Assembly: GCA_913778145.1 (NCBI GenBank)
Contig: CAJYVI010000021.1
Coordinates: 1-64,000, forward strand
Source: an uncultured Pseudocitrobacter sp.
Lineage (GTDB): Bacteria > Pseudomonadota > Gammaproteobacteria > Enterobacterales > Enterobacteriaceae
Direction: 5' to 3'
DNA length: 64,000 bases
Shown here: piece by piece, positions 54,012 through 63,796 of the stretch
Position numbering within the stretch: position 1 is the stretch's first letter
Layout of the letters: every line of letters starts with the position of its first letter
Notes under the pieces: model-generated
Database searches by the model: none
What the model saw: the letters and a program-made list of their open reading frames with translations, nothing else
Told to the model about the DNA's origin: nothing
Translations under genes and position numbers: made by a program

Positions 54012-54725
54012 ATGCACTTTACGCCTGCACTCCAGCACGCCACGCTCATTCAACGCTACAAGCGCTTTCTTGCCGACGTGGTGACGCCTGAGGGCGAAAC
54101 CCTCACCCTTCATTGCCCAAATACTGGCGCAATGACCGGCTGCGCCACGCCTGGTGATACGGTTTGGTATTCCACTTCAGAAAATACTAAACGCAAATAT
54201 CCGCATACCTGGGAAATTACGCAAACGCAAAACGGCGCGTTCATTTGTGTGAACACACAGCGTGCGAACCAACTCGCCAAAGAGGCGATATTGTCTGGAA
54301 CAATTCCGCAACTCCTCGGCTATAATTCACTGAAAAGTGAAGTGAAATATGGTGAAGAGGGCAGCAGAATTGACCTTATGTTACAGGCAGATGATCGCCC
54401 CCGGTGCTATATTGAAGTGAAATCGGTCACTCTGGCGGAAAAGGAGTACGGCTACTTCCCGGATGCAGTCACACTGCGCGGGCAGAAGCATTTACGCGAG
54501 CTGATGGGCGTGGTCGCAGCGGGCGATCGGGCGGTGTTATTGTTCACTGTTTTACACTCAGCCATTGAATATTTCGCACCTGCACACCATATTGATGCTC
54601 AATACGCACAATTATTAGCGGAAGCACATAAACGGGGGGTAGAGATTCTGGCTTATAAAGCGGAACTTTCTGCCGATAACATCACTCTGAGATCACCGTT
54701 GCCCGTCACGTTACCACGGGTGTGA
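54012..54725 (+). CDS. sfsA: SfsA, sugar fermentation stimulation protein
   Basis: 237 residues. An N-terminal OB-like domain ([20 protein letters not shown]) precedes a nuclease-like core with EVKSVTLAE, a PD-(D/E)XK-type pattern. It is described as a DNA-binding protein affecting maltose metabolism in E. coli; its molecular activity is unsettled. It starts behind AAGGA. The C-terminus ([11 protein letters not shown]) is slightly extended. Confidence 0.93.
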   Translation: MHFTPALQHATLIQRYKRFLADVVTPEGETLTLHCPNTGAMTGCATPGDTVWYSTSENTKRKYPHTWEITQTQNGAFICVNTQRANQLAKEAILSGTIPQLLGYNSLKSEVKYGEEGSRIDLMLQADDRPRCYIEVKSVTLAEKEYGYFPDAVTLRGQKHLRELMGVVAAGDRAVLLFTVLHSAIEYFAPAHHIDAQYAQLLAEAHKRGVEILAYKAELSADNITLRSPLPVTLPRV

Positions 54726-54890
54726 TCTGGATATTAAGTGTTCGGGCTGCGTCGCAAATACGCTTTTCCTCACAGCATTGTCAAGTGTTACGTTTAGATA
54801 ATTGCCATACGGAATCGCATCTGCTATTTATAGCGGCCTGATTTTTCCCCCGAACACGGGGATCGATAGTGCGTGTTAAGGAGAAGCAAC

Positions 54891-55346
54891 ATGCAAGAAG
54901 GGCAAAACCGTAAAACATCGTCCCTGAGTATTCTCGCCATCGCTGGGGTGGAGCCGTACCAGGAGAAGCCGGGCGAAGAGTATATGAACGAAGCCCAGCT
55001 GGCGCACTTCCGTCGTATTCTGGAAGCATGGCGTAATCAACTTCGGGATGAAGTCGATCGCACCGTTACACACATGCAGGATGAAGCAGCGAACTTCCCG
55101 GATCCGGTTGACCGTGCAGCCCAGGAAGAAGAGTTCAGCCTCGAACTGCGTAACCGCGATCGCGAGCGTAAGCTGATCAAAAAGATCGAGAAAACGCTGA
55201 AAAAAGTAGAAGACGAAGATTTCGGCTTCTGCGAATCGTGCGGTGTCGAAATTGGCATTCGCCGTCTGGAAGCGCGTCCGACTGCCGATCTGTGCATTGA
55301 CTGCAAGACGCTGGCGGAAATCCGCGAAAAACAGATGGCTGGCTAA
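54891..55346 (+). CDS. dksA: DksA, RNA polymerase secondary-channel regulator
   Basis: 151 residues from ATG at 54891 behind AAGGAG. With ppGpp it controls rRNA and amino-acid promoters. The coiled coil carries the acidic tip in [11 protein letters not shown], and the zinc finger is formed by [10 protein letters not shown] and LCIDCKTL. The 165-base gap upstream (54726-54890) contains a small GC-rich hairpin (CCCCGAACACGGGG), as in the E. coli dksA leader. Confidence 0.98.
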   Translation: MQEGQNRKTSSLSILAIAGVEPYQEKPGEEYMNEAQLAHFRRILEAWRNQLRDEVDRTVTHMQDEAANFPDPVDRAAQEEEFSLELRNRDRERKLIKKIEKTLKKVEDEDFGFCESCGVEIGIRRLEARPTADLCIDCKTLAEIREKQMAG

Positions 55347-55373
55347 TCAAACGCCAATGAGCATCACTATTTT

Positions 55374-55404
55374 CAAGGCGGGAGCGATTCCCGCCTTGCC
55401 GTTT
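55374..55404 (+). terminator. Intrinsic terminator between dksA and gluQ
   Basis: The stem CAAGGCGGGA / TCCCGCCTTG (55374-55383 with 55389-55398) is followed by CCGTTTCT. The weak U tail suggests partial read-through into gluQ. Confidence 0.7.
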
Positions 55405-55421
55405 CTATAATCAGTAAAAGC

Positions 55422-56312
55422 ATGTCATCACAACCTTACATCGGGCGTTTTGCCCCCTCCCCATCCGGTGAGCTGCATTTTGGTTCGCTGATTGCCGCGC
55501 TTGGCAGCTATCTCCAGGCACGCGCGCAGCATGGCCGCTGGCTGGTCCGCATTGAAGATATCGATCCCCCTCGTGAAGTTCCCGGTGCCGCAACCACGAT
55601 TTTGCGCCAGCTGGAACATTATGGGCTGGAGTGGGATGGCGATGTACTTTGGCAATCACAGCGCCATGAAGCTTATCGCGAGGCGCTGGCCTGGCTGCAT
55701 CAGCAAGGGCTCAGCTATTACTGCACCTGCACTCGCGCACGCATTCAGAGTATTGGCGGCATGTATGACGGGCACTGTCGGGATTTAGCCCTTGGCGCAG
55801 AAAACGCCGCGCTACGAATTCGTCAGAATGAGCCTGTGCTGGCATTCCACGATAACCTGCGCGGTAAAATTATCGCCGACCCGCGTCTGGCGACGGAAGA
55901 TTTTATTATTCATCGCCGTGATGGCCTGTTTGCCTATAACCTCGCCGTTGTGGTCGACGATCATTTTCAGGGCGTCACAGAGATTGTGCGCGGCGCAGAT
56001 TTAATCGAGCCGACGGTGCGCCAGCTATCTCTTTATCGGCATTTTGCCTGGCCGGAACCTGAATATATTCATCTGCCGCTGGCGCTGAATGCAGAAGGCG
56101 CTAAACTTTCCAAGCAAAATCATGCGCCTGCCTTACCACATGGCGATCCTCGCCCAACATTAATCCAGGCGCTACGCTTTTTAGGGCAGAACACCGCAGC
56201 GCAATGGCAGGACGTTACGCTTGCCGAATTGCTGAAAAATGCTGTAGATAACTGGACGCTTGACACCGTGCCGGAAAGGGCGATTGTAAATCCACCATTC
56301 TCAAATGCATGA
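55422..56312 (+). CDS. gluQ: GluQ (YadB), glutamyl-queuosine tRNA(Asp) synthetase
   Basis: 296 residues. This truncated glutamyl-tRNA synthetase paralogue attaches glutamate to queuosine at position 34 of tRNA-Asp. HIGH-like GELHFGS and KMSK-like [10 protein letters not shown] are present, with zinc cysteines in [11 protein letters not shown] and YDGHC. It lacks the anticodon-binding domain, as the family does. It is close behind dksA. Confidence 0.96.
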   Translation: MSSQPYIGRFAPSPSGELHFGSLIAALGSYLQARAQHGRWLVRIEDIDPPREVPGAATTILRQLEHYGLEWDGDVLWQSQRHEAYREALAWLHQQGLSYYCTCTRARIQSIGGMYDGHCRDLALGAENAALRIRQNEPVLAFHDNLRGKIIADPRLATEDFIIHRRDGLFAYNLAVVVDDHFQGVTEIVRGADLIEPTVRQLSLYRHFAWPEPEYIHLPLALNAEGAKLSKQNHAPALPHGDPRPTLIQALRFLGQNTAAQWQDVTLAELLKNAVDNWTLDTVPERAIVNPPFSNA

Positions 56313-56373
56313 TGCTGAGCTATGATTAGCCGCTATTTTTTAGTCCATAAGACTGACACTACCGAGGTGTACC

Positions 56374-57774
56374 ATTTTTACCCGAGTCGCTAATTTTTGC
56401 CGCAAGGTGCTAAGCCGTGAGGAAAGCGAGGCTGCTAATGCCGTCGCCCGTCCTCAAATGACGGTCATTCCGCGCGAGCAGCACGCTATTTCCCGCAAAG
56501 ATATCAGCGAAAACGCCCTTAAGGTTCTCTATCGCCTGAACAAGGCGGGTTATGAAGCCTACCTGGTTGGTGGCGGCGTTCGCGACCTGCTGCTGGGCAA
56601 AAAACCGAAAGATTTTGACGTCACTACCAGCGCGACGCCGGAACAAGTGCGTAAACTGTTCCGCAACTGCCGTCTGGTCGGTCGTCGCTTCCGTCTGGCC
56701 CACGTGATGTTTGGCCCGGAAATCATTGAAGTCGCCACCTTCCGCGGGCACCACGAAGATGCGCAATCTGACCGTACCACCTCTCAGCGTGGGCAAAACG
56801 GCATGCTGCTGCGCGATAACATCTTCGGTTCCATCGAAGAAGATGCCCAGCGCCGCGACTTCACCATTAACAGCCTTTATTACAGCGTGGCCGATTTCAC
56901 CGTGCGTGATTACGTCGGCGGTATGCAGGACCTGGAAGAAGGCGTGATTCGCCTGATTGGCGATCCGGAAACGCGTTATCGCGAAGATCCGGTGCGCATG
57001 CTGCGCGCCGTGCGTTTCGCTGCCAAGCTGAGCATGCGCATTAGCGAAGAGACCGCCGAGCCGATCCCGCGCCTGGCAACGCTGATTAACGATGTGCCGC
57101 CAGCGCGTCTGTTTGAAGAATCGCTGAAACTGCTGCAGGCAGGGTACGGCTACGACACCTATAAGTTGCTGCGCGAATACAATCTTTTCCAGCCGCTGTT
57201 CCCGACCATTACTCGTTACTTCACTGAAGAAGGCGACAGTGCGATGGAACGGATCATCAGCCAGGTCTTTAAAAATACCGATAACCGCATTCGTAACGAT
57301 ATGCGCGTGAACCCGGCATTCCTGTTTGCGGCGATGTTCTGGTATCCGCTGCTGGAGATGGCGCAGAAAATCACCCAGGAAAGCGGTCTGACCTATCACG
57401 ATGCGTTCGCACTGGCGATGAACGATGTGCTGGATGAAGCCTGCCGATCGCTTGCCATTCCAAAACGCATTACCTCGCTGGTTCGCGATATCTGGCAGCT
57501 ACAGCTGCGTATGTCTCGCCGTCAGGGCAAACGTGCGTGGAAGTTAATGGAGCATCCAAAATTCCGTGCCGCCTACGACTTGCTGGCGCTGCGTGCCGAA
57601 GCGGAACGCAACACGGAGCTGCAACGCCTGACTCAATGGTGGGGCGAATTCCAGGTGGCCGCGCCGCCGGCGCAGAAAGATATGCTCACCAATCTGGACG
57701 ACGAGCCGGATACCCGCCGTCGCCACCGTCGCCCGCGCCGACGCGCCCCGCGTCGCGAGAGCAACAACGCATGA
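56374..57774 (+). CDS. pcnB: PcnB, poly(A) polymerase I (AUU start)
   Basis: 466 residues when read from the ATT at 56374, which is preceded by GAGGTG at about five bases. The N-terminus [17 protein letters not shown] matches E. coli pcnB, where AUU initiation has been shown; the next usual start is GTG at 56407. It adds 3' poly(A) tails that promote RNA decay. The nucleotidyltransferase motif is [20 protein letters not shown], and the C-terminal basic tail is [15 protein letters not shown]. The stop overlaps the folK ATG by four bases. Confidence 0.9.
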   Translation: MFTRVANFCRKVLSREESEAANAVARPQMTVIPREQHAISRKDISENALKVLYRLNKAGYEAYLVGGGVRDLLLGKKPKDFDVTTSATPEQVRKLFRNCRLVGRRFRLAHVMFGPEIIEVATFRGHHEDAQSDRTTSQRGQNGMLLRDNIFGSIEEDAQRRDFTINSLYYSVADFTVRDYVGGMQDLEEGVIRLIGDPETRYREDPVRMLRAVRFAAKLSMRISEETAEPIPRLATLINDVPPARLFEESLKLLQAGYGYDTYKLLREYNLFQPLFPTITRYFTEEGDSAMERIISQVFKNTDNRIRNDMRVNPAFLFAAMFWYPLLEMAQKITQESGLTYHDAFALAMNDVLDEACRSLAIPKRITSLVRDIWQLQLRMSRRQGKRAWKLMEHPKFRAAYDLLALRAEAERNTELQRLTQWWGEFQVAAPPAQKDMLTNLDDEPDTRRRHRRPRRRAPRRESNNA

Positions 57775-58271
57775 CGATTGCGTACATCGCCATCGGCAGC
57801 AATCTTGCTTCCCCGCTGGAGCAGGTCAATGCGGCAATTCAGGCGCTGGGTGAAATCCCACAAAGCCGAATTGTCGCACTCTCCTCTTTTTACCGCACCC
57901 CGCCGCTGGGGCCGCAGGATCAGCCAGACTACCTCAACGCCGCCGTGGCGCTGGAAACAACGCTCGCCCCTGAGGCATTGCTCGACCATACCCAACGCAT
58001 TGAACTGCAGCAGGGCCGCGTACGTAAAGCGGAGCGCTGGGGGCCACGTACGCTGGACCTCGATATCATGCTGTTTGGCGATGCGGTGATTAACACCGAG
58101 CGTTTGACGGTGCCGCATTACGATATGAAAAACCGTGGGTTTATGCTGTGGCCGCTGTTTGAGATTGCGCCGGAGCTGGTTTTTCCGAATGGGGAGACGT
58201 TGCGCGAAAGGCTGACCACATTAGAAGCGTCGAAACCACCCGTTTGGAGAGACACGTGGGTGAATGAATAG
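57771..58271 (+). CDS. folK: FolK, 6-hydroxymethyl-7,8-dihydropterin pyrophosphokinase
   Basis: 166 residues from ATG at 57771, coupled to the pcnB stop (ATGA). It transfers pyrophosphate from ATP to hydroxymethyldihydropterin in folate synthesis. [10 protein letters not shown] at the N-terminus and the HPPK signature [15 protein letters not shown] are present. The C-terminal 25 residues (from [12 protein letters not shown] to WRDTWVNE) differ from E. coli and are longer. Confidence 0.96.
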   Translation: MTIAYIAIGSNLASPLEQVNAAIQALGEIPQSRIVALSSFYRTPPLGPQDQPDYLNAAVALETTLAPEALLDHTQRIELQQGRVRKAERWGPRTLDLDIMLFGDAVINTERLTVPHYDMKNRGFMLWPLFEIAPELVFPNGETLRERLTTLEASKPPVWRDTWVNE

Positions 58272-58576
58272 AGTATTTAAAACCAATCATAAGTACAGCT
58301 TGTTGTAGCGTCTAGAGTTATAACAAATCCAACCTTTTCAAACATAATACTTTCTAAAAAACAAATTAAGATTTAATTAAACCCACCTTCAAACATACAA
58401 TAATTTTATATTAATATGTAATGATGTCAGTATAAGAAGAAAACATATCCCCTATACGCTCTATTATATATATTTTTTGTATTACCCCCCCATTTAATGT
58501 CACTACCTCCATCACTTTAATTTCAGTACTATGCGAGCGCTGTGATTTTAAAATTTTATTGGTAAGGACACATGAA
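58272..58576. other. AT-rich intergenic region upstream of the fimbrial operon
   Basis: 305 bases without a gene. By my count 58321-58560 is about 27% G+C, far below the surrounding core genome. Several TATAAT-like stretches (for example around 58411-58430 and 58461-58475) make the promoter impossible to assign by eye. No long inverted repeat of the invertible fim-switch type is visible. Such sequence is a typical H-NS target (inference). Confidence 0.6.
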
Positions 58577-59161
58577 ATGAAAAAAGCATTAATCGCCGCG
58601 GCAATGGTTGTTGCCTCCGGTTCTGCAATGGCTGCTGATGGAGGTAATCTTGACTTCAACGGGCTGGTGCAATCTGCAACCTGTAAAACCAGTGTTGTTG
58701 TTGGTGGTACGCAAACCGTGAGTTCTGACGGTATCATCACGCTGGCTACGGCAACAGTTCCAGACATTTCCAGTACGGTGAATGCCACCAGCCCTGGCGC
58801 TTTACCCAAAGAGTTCCGTATCGGCGTGAATTGCAGCGGTTCCGAAACAAAGGCTCATTTAACAATGGGCTCGGTCAATTACGCCAATGCTAATGGTACC
58901 CTGGATAACAACATGAACATCACCGTGAACGGCCTTGCAGCGGCTCAGGGGGTTAATATTGCTGTTCATGAAGTGAAAACCGGTGGCGCTGTTACTCAGG
59001 TTAAAATGGGCGATGCCAGCGATATCCACGATCTCCTCTTAGACGCCAACGGTGATGGCGAATATGTGTTTGATGCGTCTTATGTGAAAGCGAGCGACTC
59101 CGCAACTGTCACTGTTGGTCATGTCACAACAAATGGTCTCTACACCATTGTTTATGAATGA
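58577..59161 (+). CDS. yadN: YadN-like major fimbrial subunit
   Basis: 194 residues from ATG at 58577 behind TAAGGA. The signal peptide is MKKALIAAAMVVASGSAMA. The mature pilin has the disulphide cysteines in QSATCKTSV and IGVNCSGSE and ends GLYTIVYE, with the penultimate tyrosine of chaperone-usher subunits. It resembles E. coli YadN (DGGxLxxxGLV start, ATV and GTLxNxM segments). It is the first gene of the operon and is followed by a hairpin, fitting high expression of the shaft protein. Confidence 0.9.
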   Translation: MKKALIAAAMVVASGSAMAADGGNLDFNGLVQSATCKTSVVVGGTQTVSSDGIITLATATVPDISSTVNATSPGALPKEFRIGVNCSGSETKAHLTMGSVNYANANGTLDNNMNITVNGLAAAQGVNIAVHEVKTGGAVTQVKMGDASDIHDLLLDANGDGEYVFDASYVKASDSATVTVGHVTTNGLYTIVYE

Positions 59162-59178
59162 TTGATTGTTTTTGGGTT

Positions 59179-59208
59179 AAAGGCCTACTGTAAGGCAGGC
59201 CTTATTTT
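59179..59208 (+). terminator. Attenuator-like hairpin after the major pilin gene
   Basis: AAGGCCT and AGGCCTT arms (59180-59203, loop ACTGTAAGGC) are followed by ATTTTCC. Placed between pilin and chaperone genes, it probably reduces read-through so that subunit exceeds assembly proteins. Confidence 0.6.
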
Positions 59209-59229
59209 CCATCTGTAAAACGGCAAAAA

Positions 59230-59970
59230 ATGCTCATGAACTCCATTATAAAAAATGTCTTAAGTGCAATAATATTTACATGCCTGCTAATAAGCGTTAA
59301 TGCATTTGCGGATATTATTATTTCTGGCACTCGAATTATCTATCCCGCTGATAAAAAGGAAGTAAACGTTCGGCTGGAAAATAAAGGAAACCACCCTCTT
59401 TTGATTCAAAACTGGTTAGATACAGGCGACGACAATGCCGATCCGAGCCAAATAAAAGTGCCCTTTACAACGACGCCCCCGGTCTCGCGGGTTGAATCCC
59501 GACATGGTCAAACCGTAAAAGTGATGTTCACAGGCACTACTGCCCTACCGACAGATAAAGAAAGTGTATTTTGGTTCAACGTACTGGAAGTCCCTCCCAA
59601 ACCCAAAGCATCGGATAACGCAGATGACACCAAAAACCTGTTACAGCTGGCATTCAGAACGAGGATAAAACTTTTTTATCGCCCAAGTGGGCTGACAGGA
59701 GAACCTTCCGAGGCGCCGGGAAAACTGAAGTGGATGCTAACAAATTCACAACTACAGGTTAATAATCCAACCCCTTACCACGTCTCTTTTAACGATATCT
59801 CGCTACAAAGCGGTGGGAAAAGTTTCAAGGTTGATTCCCGAATGGTGGCACCCTTCAGCCAGGTGACTTTTGCCATTGAAGGCCTGTCAGGCAACGTCTC
59901 ATCAGGAAAAATCGTGTTTAAAGCTATCAATGATTATGGTGGCACCATTGATGGTTCTGCAACTCTCTAA
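59230..59970 (+). CDS. yadV: YadV/EcpD-like periplasmic fimbrial chaperone
   Basis: 246 residues. The signal peptide ends at VNAFA, then the PapD-like fold opens with DIIISGTRIIYPADKKEVNV. Conserved features include ENKGNHPLLIQNWLD, the ESVFWFNVLEVPPKP strand and RTRIKLFYRP, whose Arg/Lys anchor subunit C-termini. It is very close to E. coli YadV. The ATG at 59230 or the in-frame ATG two codons later could be used; neither has a good ribosome site. Confidence 0.92.
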   Translation: MLMNSIIKNVLSAIIFTCLLISVNAFADIIISGTRIIYPADKKEVNVRLENKGNHPLLIQNWLDTGDDNADPSQIKVPFTTTPPVSRVESRHGQTVKVMFTGTTALPTDKESVFWFNVLEVPPKPKASDNADDTKNLLQLAFRTRIKLFYRPSGLTGEPSEAPGKLKWMLTNSQLQVNNPTPYHVSFNDISLQSGGKSFKVDSRMVAPFSQVTFAIEGLSGNVSSGKIVFKAINDYGGTIDGSATL

Positions 59971-60012
59971 CGTTGACTCGGGTTCCAGCACCACATTTCC
60001 AGGGATGCAACC

Positions 60013-62607
60013 TTGTTCAAGATAACCCATTGCTGCGGAGCGCGCATTGCCGCACTCGCGACCTTCTGTGCCCTCTTGTACAGTAATAAAGGGATTGCAG
60101 TCGAGAGCGTTGAATACGACAGTTCTTTTCTGATGGGATCCGGAGCTTCCACAATTGATGTCGGACGCTATTCCCATGGAAACCCCACACCTGTCGGTAC
60201 CTACAATGTACGCGTTTTCGTTAATGGCCAGTCTATAACCAGTATGGAGATTCCCTTTGTCGATATTGGAGCCGAAAGCGCAGCCGCCTGTTTAACACGT
60301 AAAAATCTGACCCAGTTACATATCCGCCAGCCCGAAGCCTCTGTCGTTTTGCTGAAACGAGACGGCGATCAAGAAGATTGCCTGGATCTGGAGAAATCCA
60401 TCGATAAAACCACTATCCAGTATGATAATGGCGAACAGCTTCTTGAAATCTCCCTTCCCCAAGCATTCATAACCAAAACCTATCGGGGCTATGTTGATCC
60501 ATCCCTTTGGGAATCCGGCATCAATGCAGGATTACTTTCCTATTCGGTGAATGCTTATCACAATAAAGCACAAGGGAATGATAACGACAGCTTATATGGC
60601 GCATTCAATTCAGGAATCAATCTTGGGGCATGGCATTTCAGGGCCCGCGGAAATTATAGTTGGTCAAAAAACGGGAGCAGTAACCTCGAATTTCAAAATC
60701 GTTACCTGCAACGCGATATCTCATCACTACGCTCACAGATTATCGTGGGGGAGTCGTACACCACTGGAGAAACCTTTGATGCGGTAAACGTTCGCGGAGT
60801 ACGTCTTTACAGTGATAGCCGCATGTTACCTTCCGCACTAGCGAGCTATGCCCCAACTATTCGGGGGGTCGCCAATACCAACGCAAAGGTGACGATCACG
60901 CAAAATGGTTACAAGATCTACGAAACAACGGTATCTCCAGGCGCTTTTACCATTGATGACATCAGCCCATCCGGATTTGGTAGCGAACTGGTCGTTACCA
61001 TCGAAGAGGCTGACGGAACAAAAAGAACGTTCACCCAACCCTTTTCATCCGTCTTCCAGATGCAACGGCCAGGTGTCGGACGCTGGGATATCACCGCAGG
61101 CCAGGTGAATGATGATGATCTTCACACTACACCAAACCTTGTACAGGCGTCCTTCTACTACGGTTTTAATAATCTTCTCACCGGATACACCGGGGTACAG
61201 ATAACGGATAACAATTACGCCGCTGTTTTAGTTGGCCTGGGAATTAACACTCAGCTTGGCGCATTTGCTGTCGATGTTACGCATGCTCAGGCAAACATTC
61301 CTGGTGACCAAACCTACCAGGGACAAAGCTTCCGCCTGACCTGGAACAAACTGGTAGAAGCTACCCAAACCTCATTCAACGTTGCTGCATATCGTTATTC
61401 AACACAGAAATATCTCGGTCTTCATGACGCATTAACATTGATTGATAATGCTAAATATGCGTCCGAAGATGACGGCAAAATGACGATGAGAAACTATTCA
61501 CGTATGAAAAATCAATTCACCGTCAGTGTCAGCCAACCCCTTAGAAGCGCTAACGAAGATTACGGATCGCTATACTTATCTGGAAGCTGGACCGACTACT
61601 GGGCAGATGGTGCAAGTCGTGCTGAATATAATATTGGCTACAGCAAAGGTGTTTCCTGGGGGAGCTTTAGCCTCAATCTACAACGAACCTGGGATGAAGA
61701 TGGAAAAAAAGATGATGCAATATACCTTAATGTAAGCATTCCACTTGAAACGCTTTTTGGCGGTAAACGTCAGACATCTGGATTTCGCAATATAAACACC
61801 CAGGTCAACAGTAATTTTGATGGTTCGCATCAATTGAATATCAGTAGCACAGGGAATAATGAAGATAACCGGCTTAATTACAGCATCAATACAGGTTACA
61901 GTCTGGATAAAGAGGAAAAAGATATTGCGTCTGTAGGTGGTTATCTTAGTTACGACTCCTCCTGGGGCGGAATTTCAACATCCGCCTCTGTCAGTAGCGA
62001 TCATAATCGACAATATTCATTCAGTACAGAGGGGGGTTTTGTTCTTCATAGCGGCGGGTTAACATTTACCAATCATAATTTCAATGATAATGATACGTTG
62101 GTACTGGTTGATGCCCCTGGAGCCAAGGGGGCTCAAATAAATAACAGCAATAACACAGTAGACCGATGGGGATATGCAATATCCGCCTCATTAAATCCCT
62201 ATCACGAAAACAAGGTCGGGCTAAATATTGATACGCTGGAAAACGATGTTGAACTGAAAAGTACCAGCACCACTACCGTACCACGAAGTGGCTCCGTTGT
62301 TTTGGCTCGTTTTGAAACCGATCAGGGCCGTTCCGCGATACTCAATATTAGCGCGCAAAATGGACAAGTAATCCCGTTTGCGGCTGAAATTTACCAGGGT
62401 GGTGCGATAATCGGCAGCATGGGTCAGGGTGGGCAAGCATTTGTACGGGGTATAAATGAAAACGGAGAACTGAGCGTTCGCTGGAGCGACAATAATCGCC
62501 CCGTGAGCTGCAATGTCGTTTATCGTATCCCCGAAAAAGTACAGACCGTAGGTTCTACCGGAACATTATTATTAAATGGTCTTATTTGTCGGAGCGGAGG
62601 TAAATAG
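60013..62607 (+). CDS. htrE: HtrE-like outer-membrane fimbrial usher
   Basis: 864 residues (E. coli HtrE 865) from a TTG at 60013, eight bases behind AGGG; no in-frame ATG fits better. The N-terminal domain after the signal starts VESVEYDSSFLMGSGAS, and the barrel and plug follow (YETTVSPGAFTIDDISPSG is the typical FimD-class motif). The C-terminal domain ends with the cysteine pair in PVSCNVVY and GLICRSG. It forms the secretion and assembly pore for the Yad-type pilus. Confidence 0.92.
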   Translation: MFKITHCCGARIAALATFCALLYSNKGIAVESVEYDSSFLMGSGASTIDVGRYSHGNPTPVGTYNVRVFVNGQSITSMEIPFVDIGAESAAACLTRKNLTQLHIRQPEASVVLLKRDGDQEDCLDLEKSIDKTTIQYDNGEQLLEISLPQAFITKTYRGYVDPSLWESGINAGLLSYSVNAYHNKAQGNDNDSLYGAFNSGINLGAWHFRARGNYSWSKNGSSNLEFQNRYLQRDISSLRSQIIVGESYTTGETFDAVNVRGVRLYSDSRMLPSALASYAPTIRGVANTNAKVTITQNGYKIYETTVSPGAFTIDDISPSGFGSELVVTIEEADGTKRTFTQPFSSVFQMQRPGVGRWDITAGQVNDDDLHTTPNLVQASFYYGFNNLLTGYTGVQITDNNYAAVLVGLGINTQLGAFAVDVTHAQANIPGDQTYQGQSFRLTWNKLVEATQTSFNVAAYRYSTQKYLGLHDALTLIDNAKYASEDDGKMTMRNYSRMKNQFTVSVSQPLRSANEDYGSLYLSGSWTDYWADGASRAEYNIGYSKGVSWGSFSLNLQRTWDEDGKKDDAIYLNVSIPLETLFGGKRQTSGFRNINTQVNSNFDGSHQLNISSTGNNEDNRLNYSINTGYSLDKEEKDIASVGGYLSYDSSWGGISTSASVSSDHNRQYSFSTEGGFVLHSGGLTFTNHNFNDNDTLVLVDAPGAKGAQINNSNNTVDRWGYAISASLNPYHENKVGLNIDTLENDVELKSTSTTTVPRSGSVVLARFETDQGRSAILNISAQNGQVIPFAAEIYQGGAIIGSMGQGGQAFVRGINENGELSVRWSDNNRPVSCNVVYRIPEKVQTVGSTGTLLLNGLICRSGGK

Positions 62608-62608
62608 G

Positions 62609-63175
62609 ATGGCGATCCAAACATTTAAATGTGTAATCGCAGTAGCATTTCTGAGCCTATTCATTTTGAAGTCTGGCCAGGCAACAGATCTTAATGTCGA
62701 TTTTGTCGCCAACGTTCTGGAAACCACATGTAATATATCGCTTGAGCAAGATGGTAATATAAACATTAATAACGATGGCATGGATAACTATAGTCTGAAA
62801 ATCCCAGATGTCAGACTGGAGAAAGTAATCAATGCCGATGTCGCAGCCCAGGCTGATTTTAAACTTGTTGCAACGGGCTGTAGCGCGAATGTTATGAAGA
62901 TCACGACCAGGATCTTCGGTTCTTCAATATCAGGGGCACTCATTAACAATGAGGCCACAGGTGATGCAGCAAGTCATATTGGTATGGGGTTCAAGCGCAG
63001 AAATAGTGAGGATAGTGCTTTCATTCTCCCCAACAACTCAGATGCGATTCAATGGAGTGCGGATGAAATGTCAAATGGTCTGCCAATGACGGTTGCCCTG
63101 CGAGAAACAACGGCTGGAGCAGGGACGATCGGGAGTTTCCGCGCAAAAGCCACCTTTAATTTCACTTATGAATAA
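62609..63175 (+). CDS. Minor fimbrial subunit (yadM position)
   Basis: 188 residues from ATG at 62609, one base after the usher stop, with GGAGG at eight-base spacing. The signal peptide ends near LKSGQA. Pilin cysteines lie in ETTCNISLE and ATGCSANVM, and the chain ends FNFTYE with a penultimate tyrosine. By order it corresponds to E. coli YadM, but the match is at family level only. Probably a tip-fibre or adaptor subunit. Confidence 0.82.
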   Translation: MAIQTFKCVIAVAFLSLFILKSGQATDLNVDFVANVLETTCNISLEQDGNININNDGMDNYSLKIPDVRLEKVINADVAAQADFKLVATGCSANVMKITTRIFGSSISGALINNEATGDAASHIGMGFKRRNSEDSAFILPNNSDAIQWSADEMSNGLPMTVALRETTAGAGTIGSFRAKATFNFTYE

Positions 63176-63188
63176 TATAACTCATGCT

Positions 63189-63791
63189 ATGAAAATAATC
63201 ATTTATTCAGCCTTTGTTATTCTGGCGGCCATAAGTGGAACTCCGTTCATCTTTCCGACCCAGGCAGGAACCCCTACGTTAACGCTTACCGTAACCAGCC
63301 AAATCACAATGGGTACGTGCACCGCTGAATTGCTGGATGACAACGGTAATACAACGAATATTATCGCTTTTGGCAATATCTACATTTCTGAACTGGAGGC
63401 AAAAAGCAAAATAAAGTCTTTTAAATTACGTTTCACAAACTGTGAAGGGATACCAAAACGCCAGGCGAAAGTGACATTGGCCCCCAGAGGAACCGCCTGC
63501 GCAGCAACAAACTCCGCAGCCTTTGCTAATAATATTCCAGATACAGCAAATAAAGCACAACACACTGCCGTTGAAATTTGGACAACCCGTACACCAGAGG
63601 GGAATGATAGCGTACAGCTGCAATGCTTCAATCCCAACACTCAACTAGTTGATATTTCTGCGGCCAACGGCCAGCAATATGTTGAATACATCCTCAGCGC
63701 CAGAATGGTAGTCGAGCCTGGTCAGTCCTCTTCAGCAGTCACGACGGGGGATTTTACCTCTCCGGCAACGTTTACTATAACCTATGAGTAA
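63189..63791 (+). CDS. Minor fimbrial subunit (yadL position)
   Basis: 200 residues if started at ATG 63189, which gives the signal peptide MKIIIYSAFVILAAISGTPF...TQA; an ATG at 63168, overlapping the previous gene, would add seven residues. Neither has a clear ribosome site. Cysteines lie in MGTCTAELL, FTNCEGIP, GTACAAT and LQCFNPN, and the end is TFTITYE. By order it matches E. coli YadL. The role within the pilus is unknown. Confidence 0.8.
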   Translation: MKIIIYSAFVILAAISGTPFIFPTQAGTPTLTLTVTSQITMGTCTAELLDDNGNTTNIIAFGNIYISELEAKSKIKSFKLRFTNCEGIPKRQAKVTLAPRGTACAATNSAAFANNIPDTANKAQHTAVEIWTTRTPEGNDSVQLQCFNPNTQLVDISAANGQQYVEYILSARMVVEPGQSSSAVTTGDFTSPATFTITYE

Positions 63792-63796
63792 CGGAT

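Noticed and set aside
57537..57770. N-terminal extension of folK into pcnB
   Set aside because: The extension is an out-of-frame reading of pcnB, while the ATG at 57771 is coupled to the pcnB stop and begins exactly at the conserved FolK start.
58272..58576. Invertible promoter (fim-switch) upstream of the pilin gene
   Set aside because: I looked for inverted repeats flanking the AT-rich region and for a recombinase gene; neither is visible in the window.
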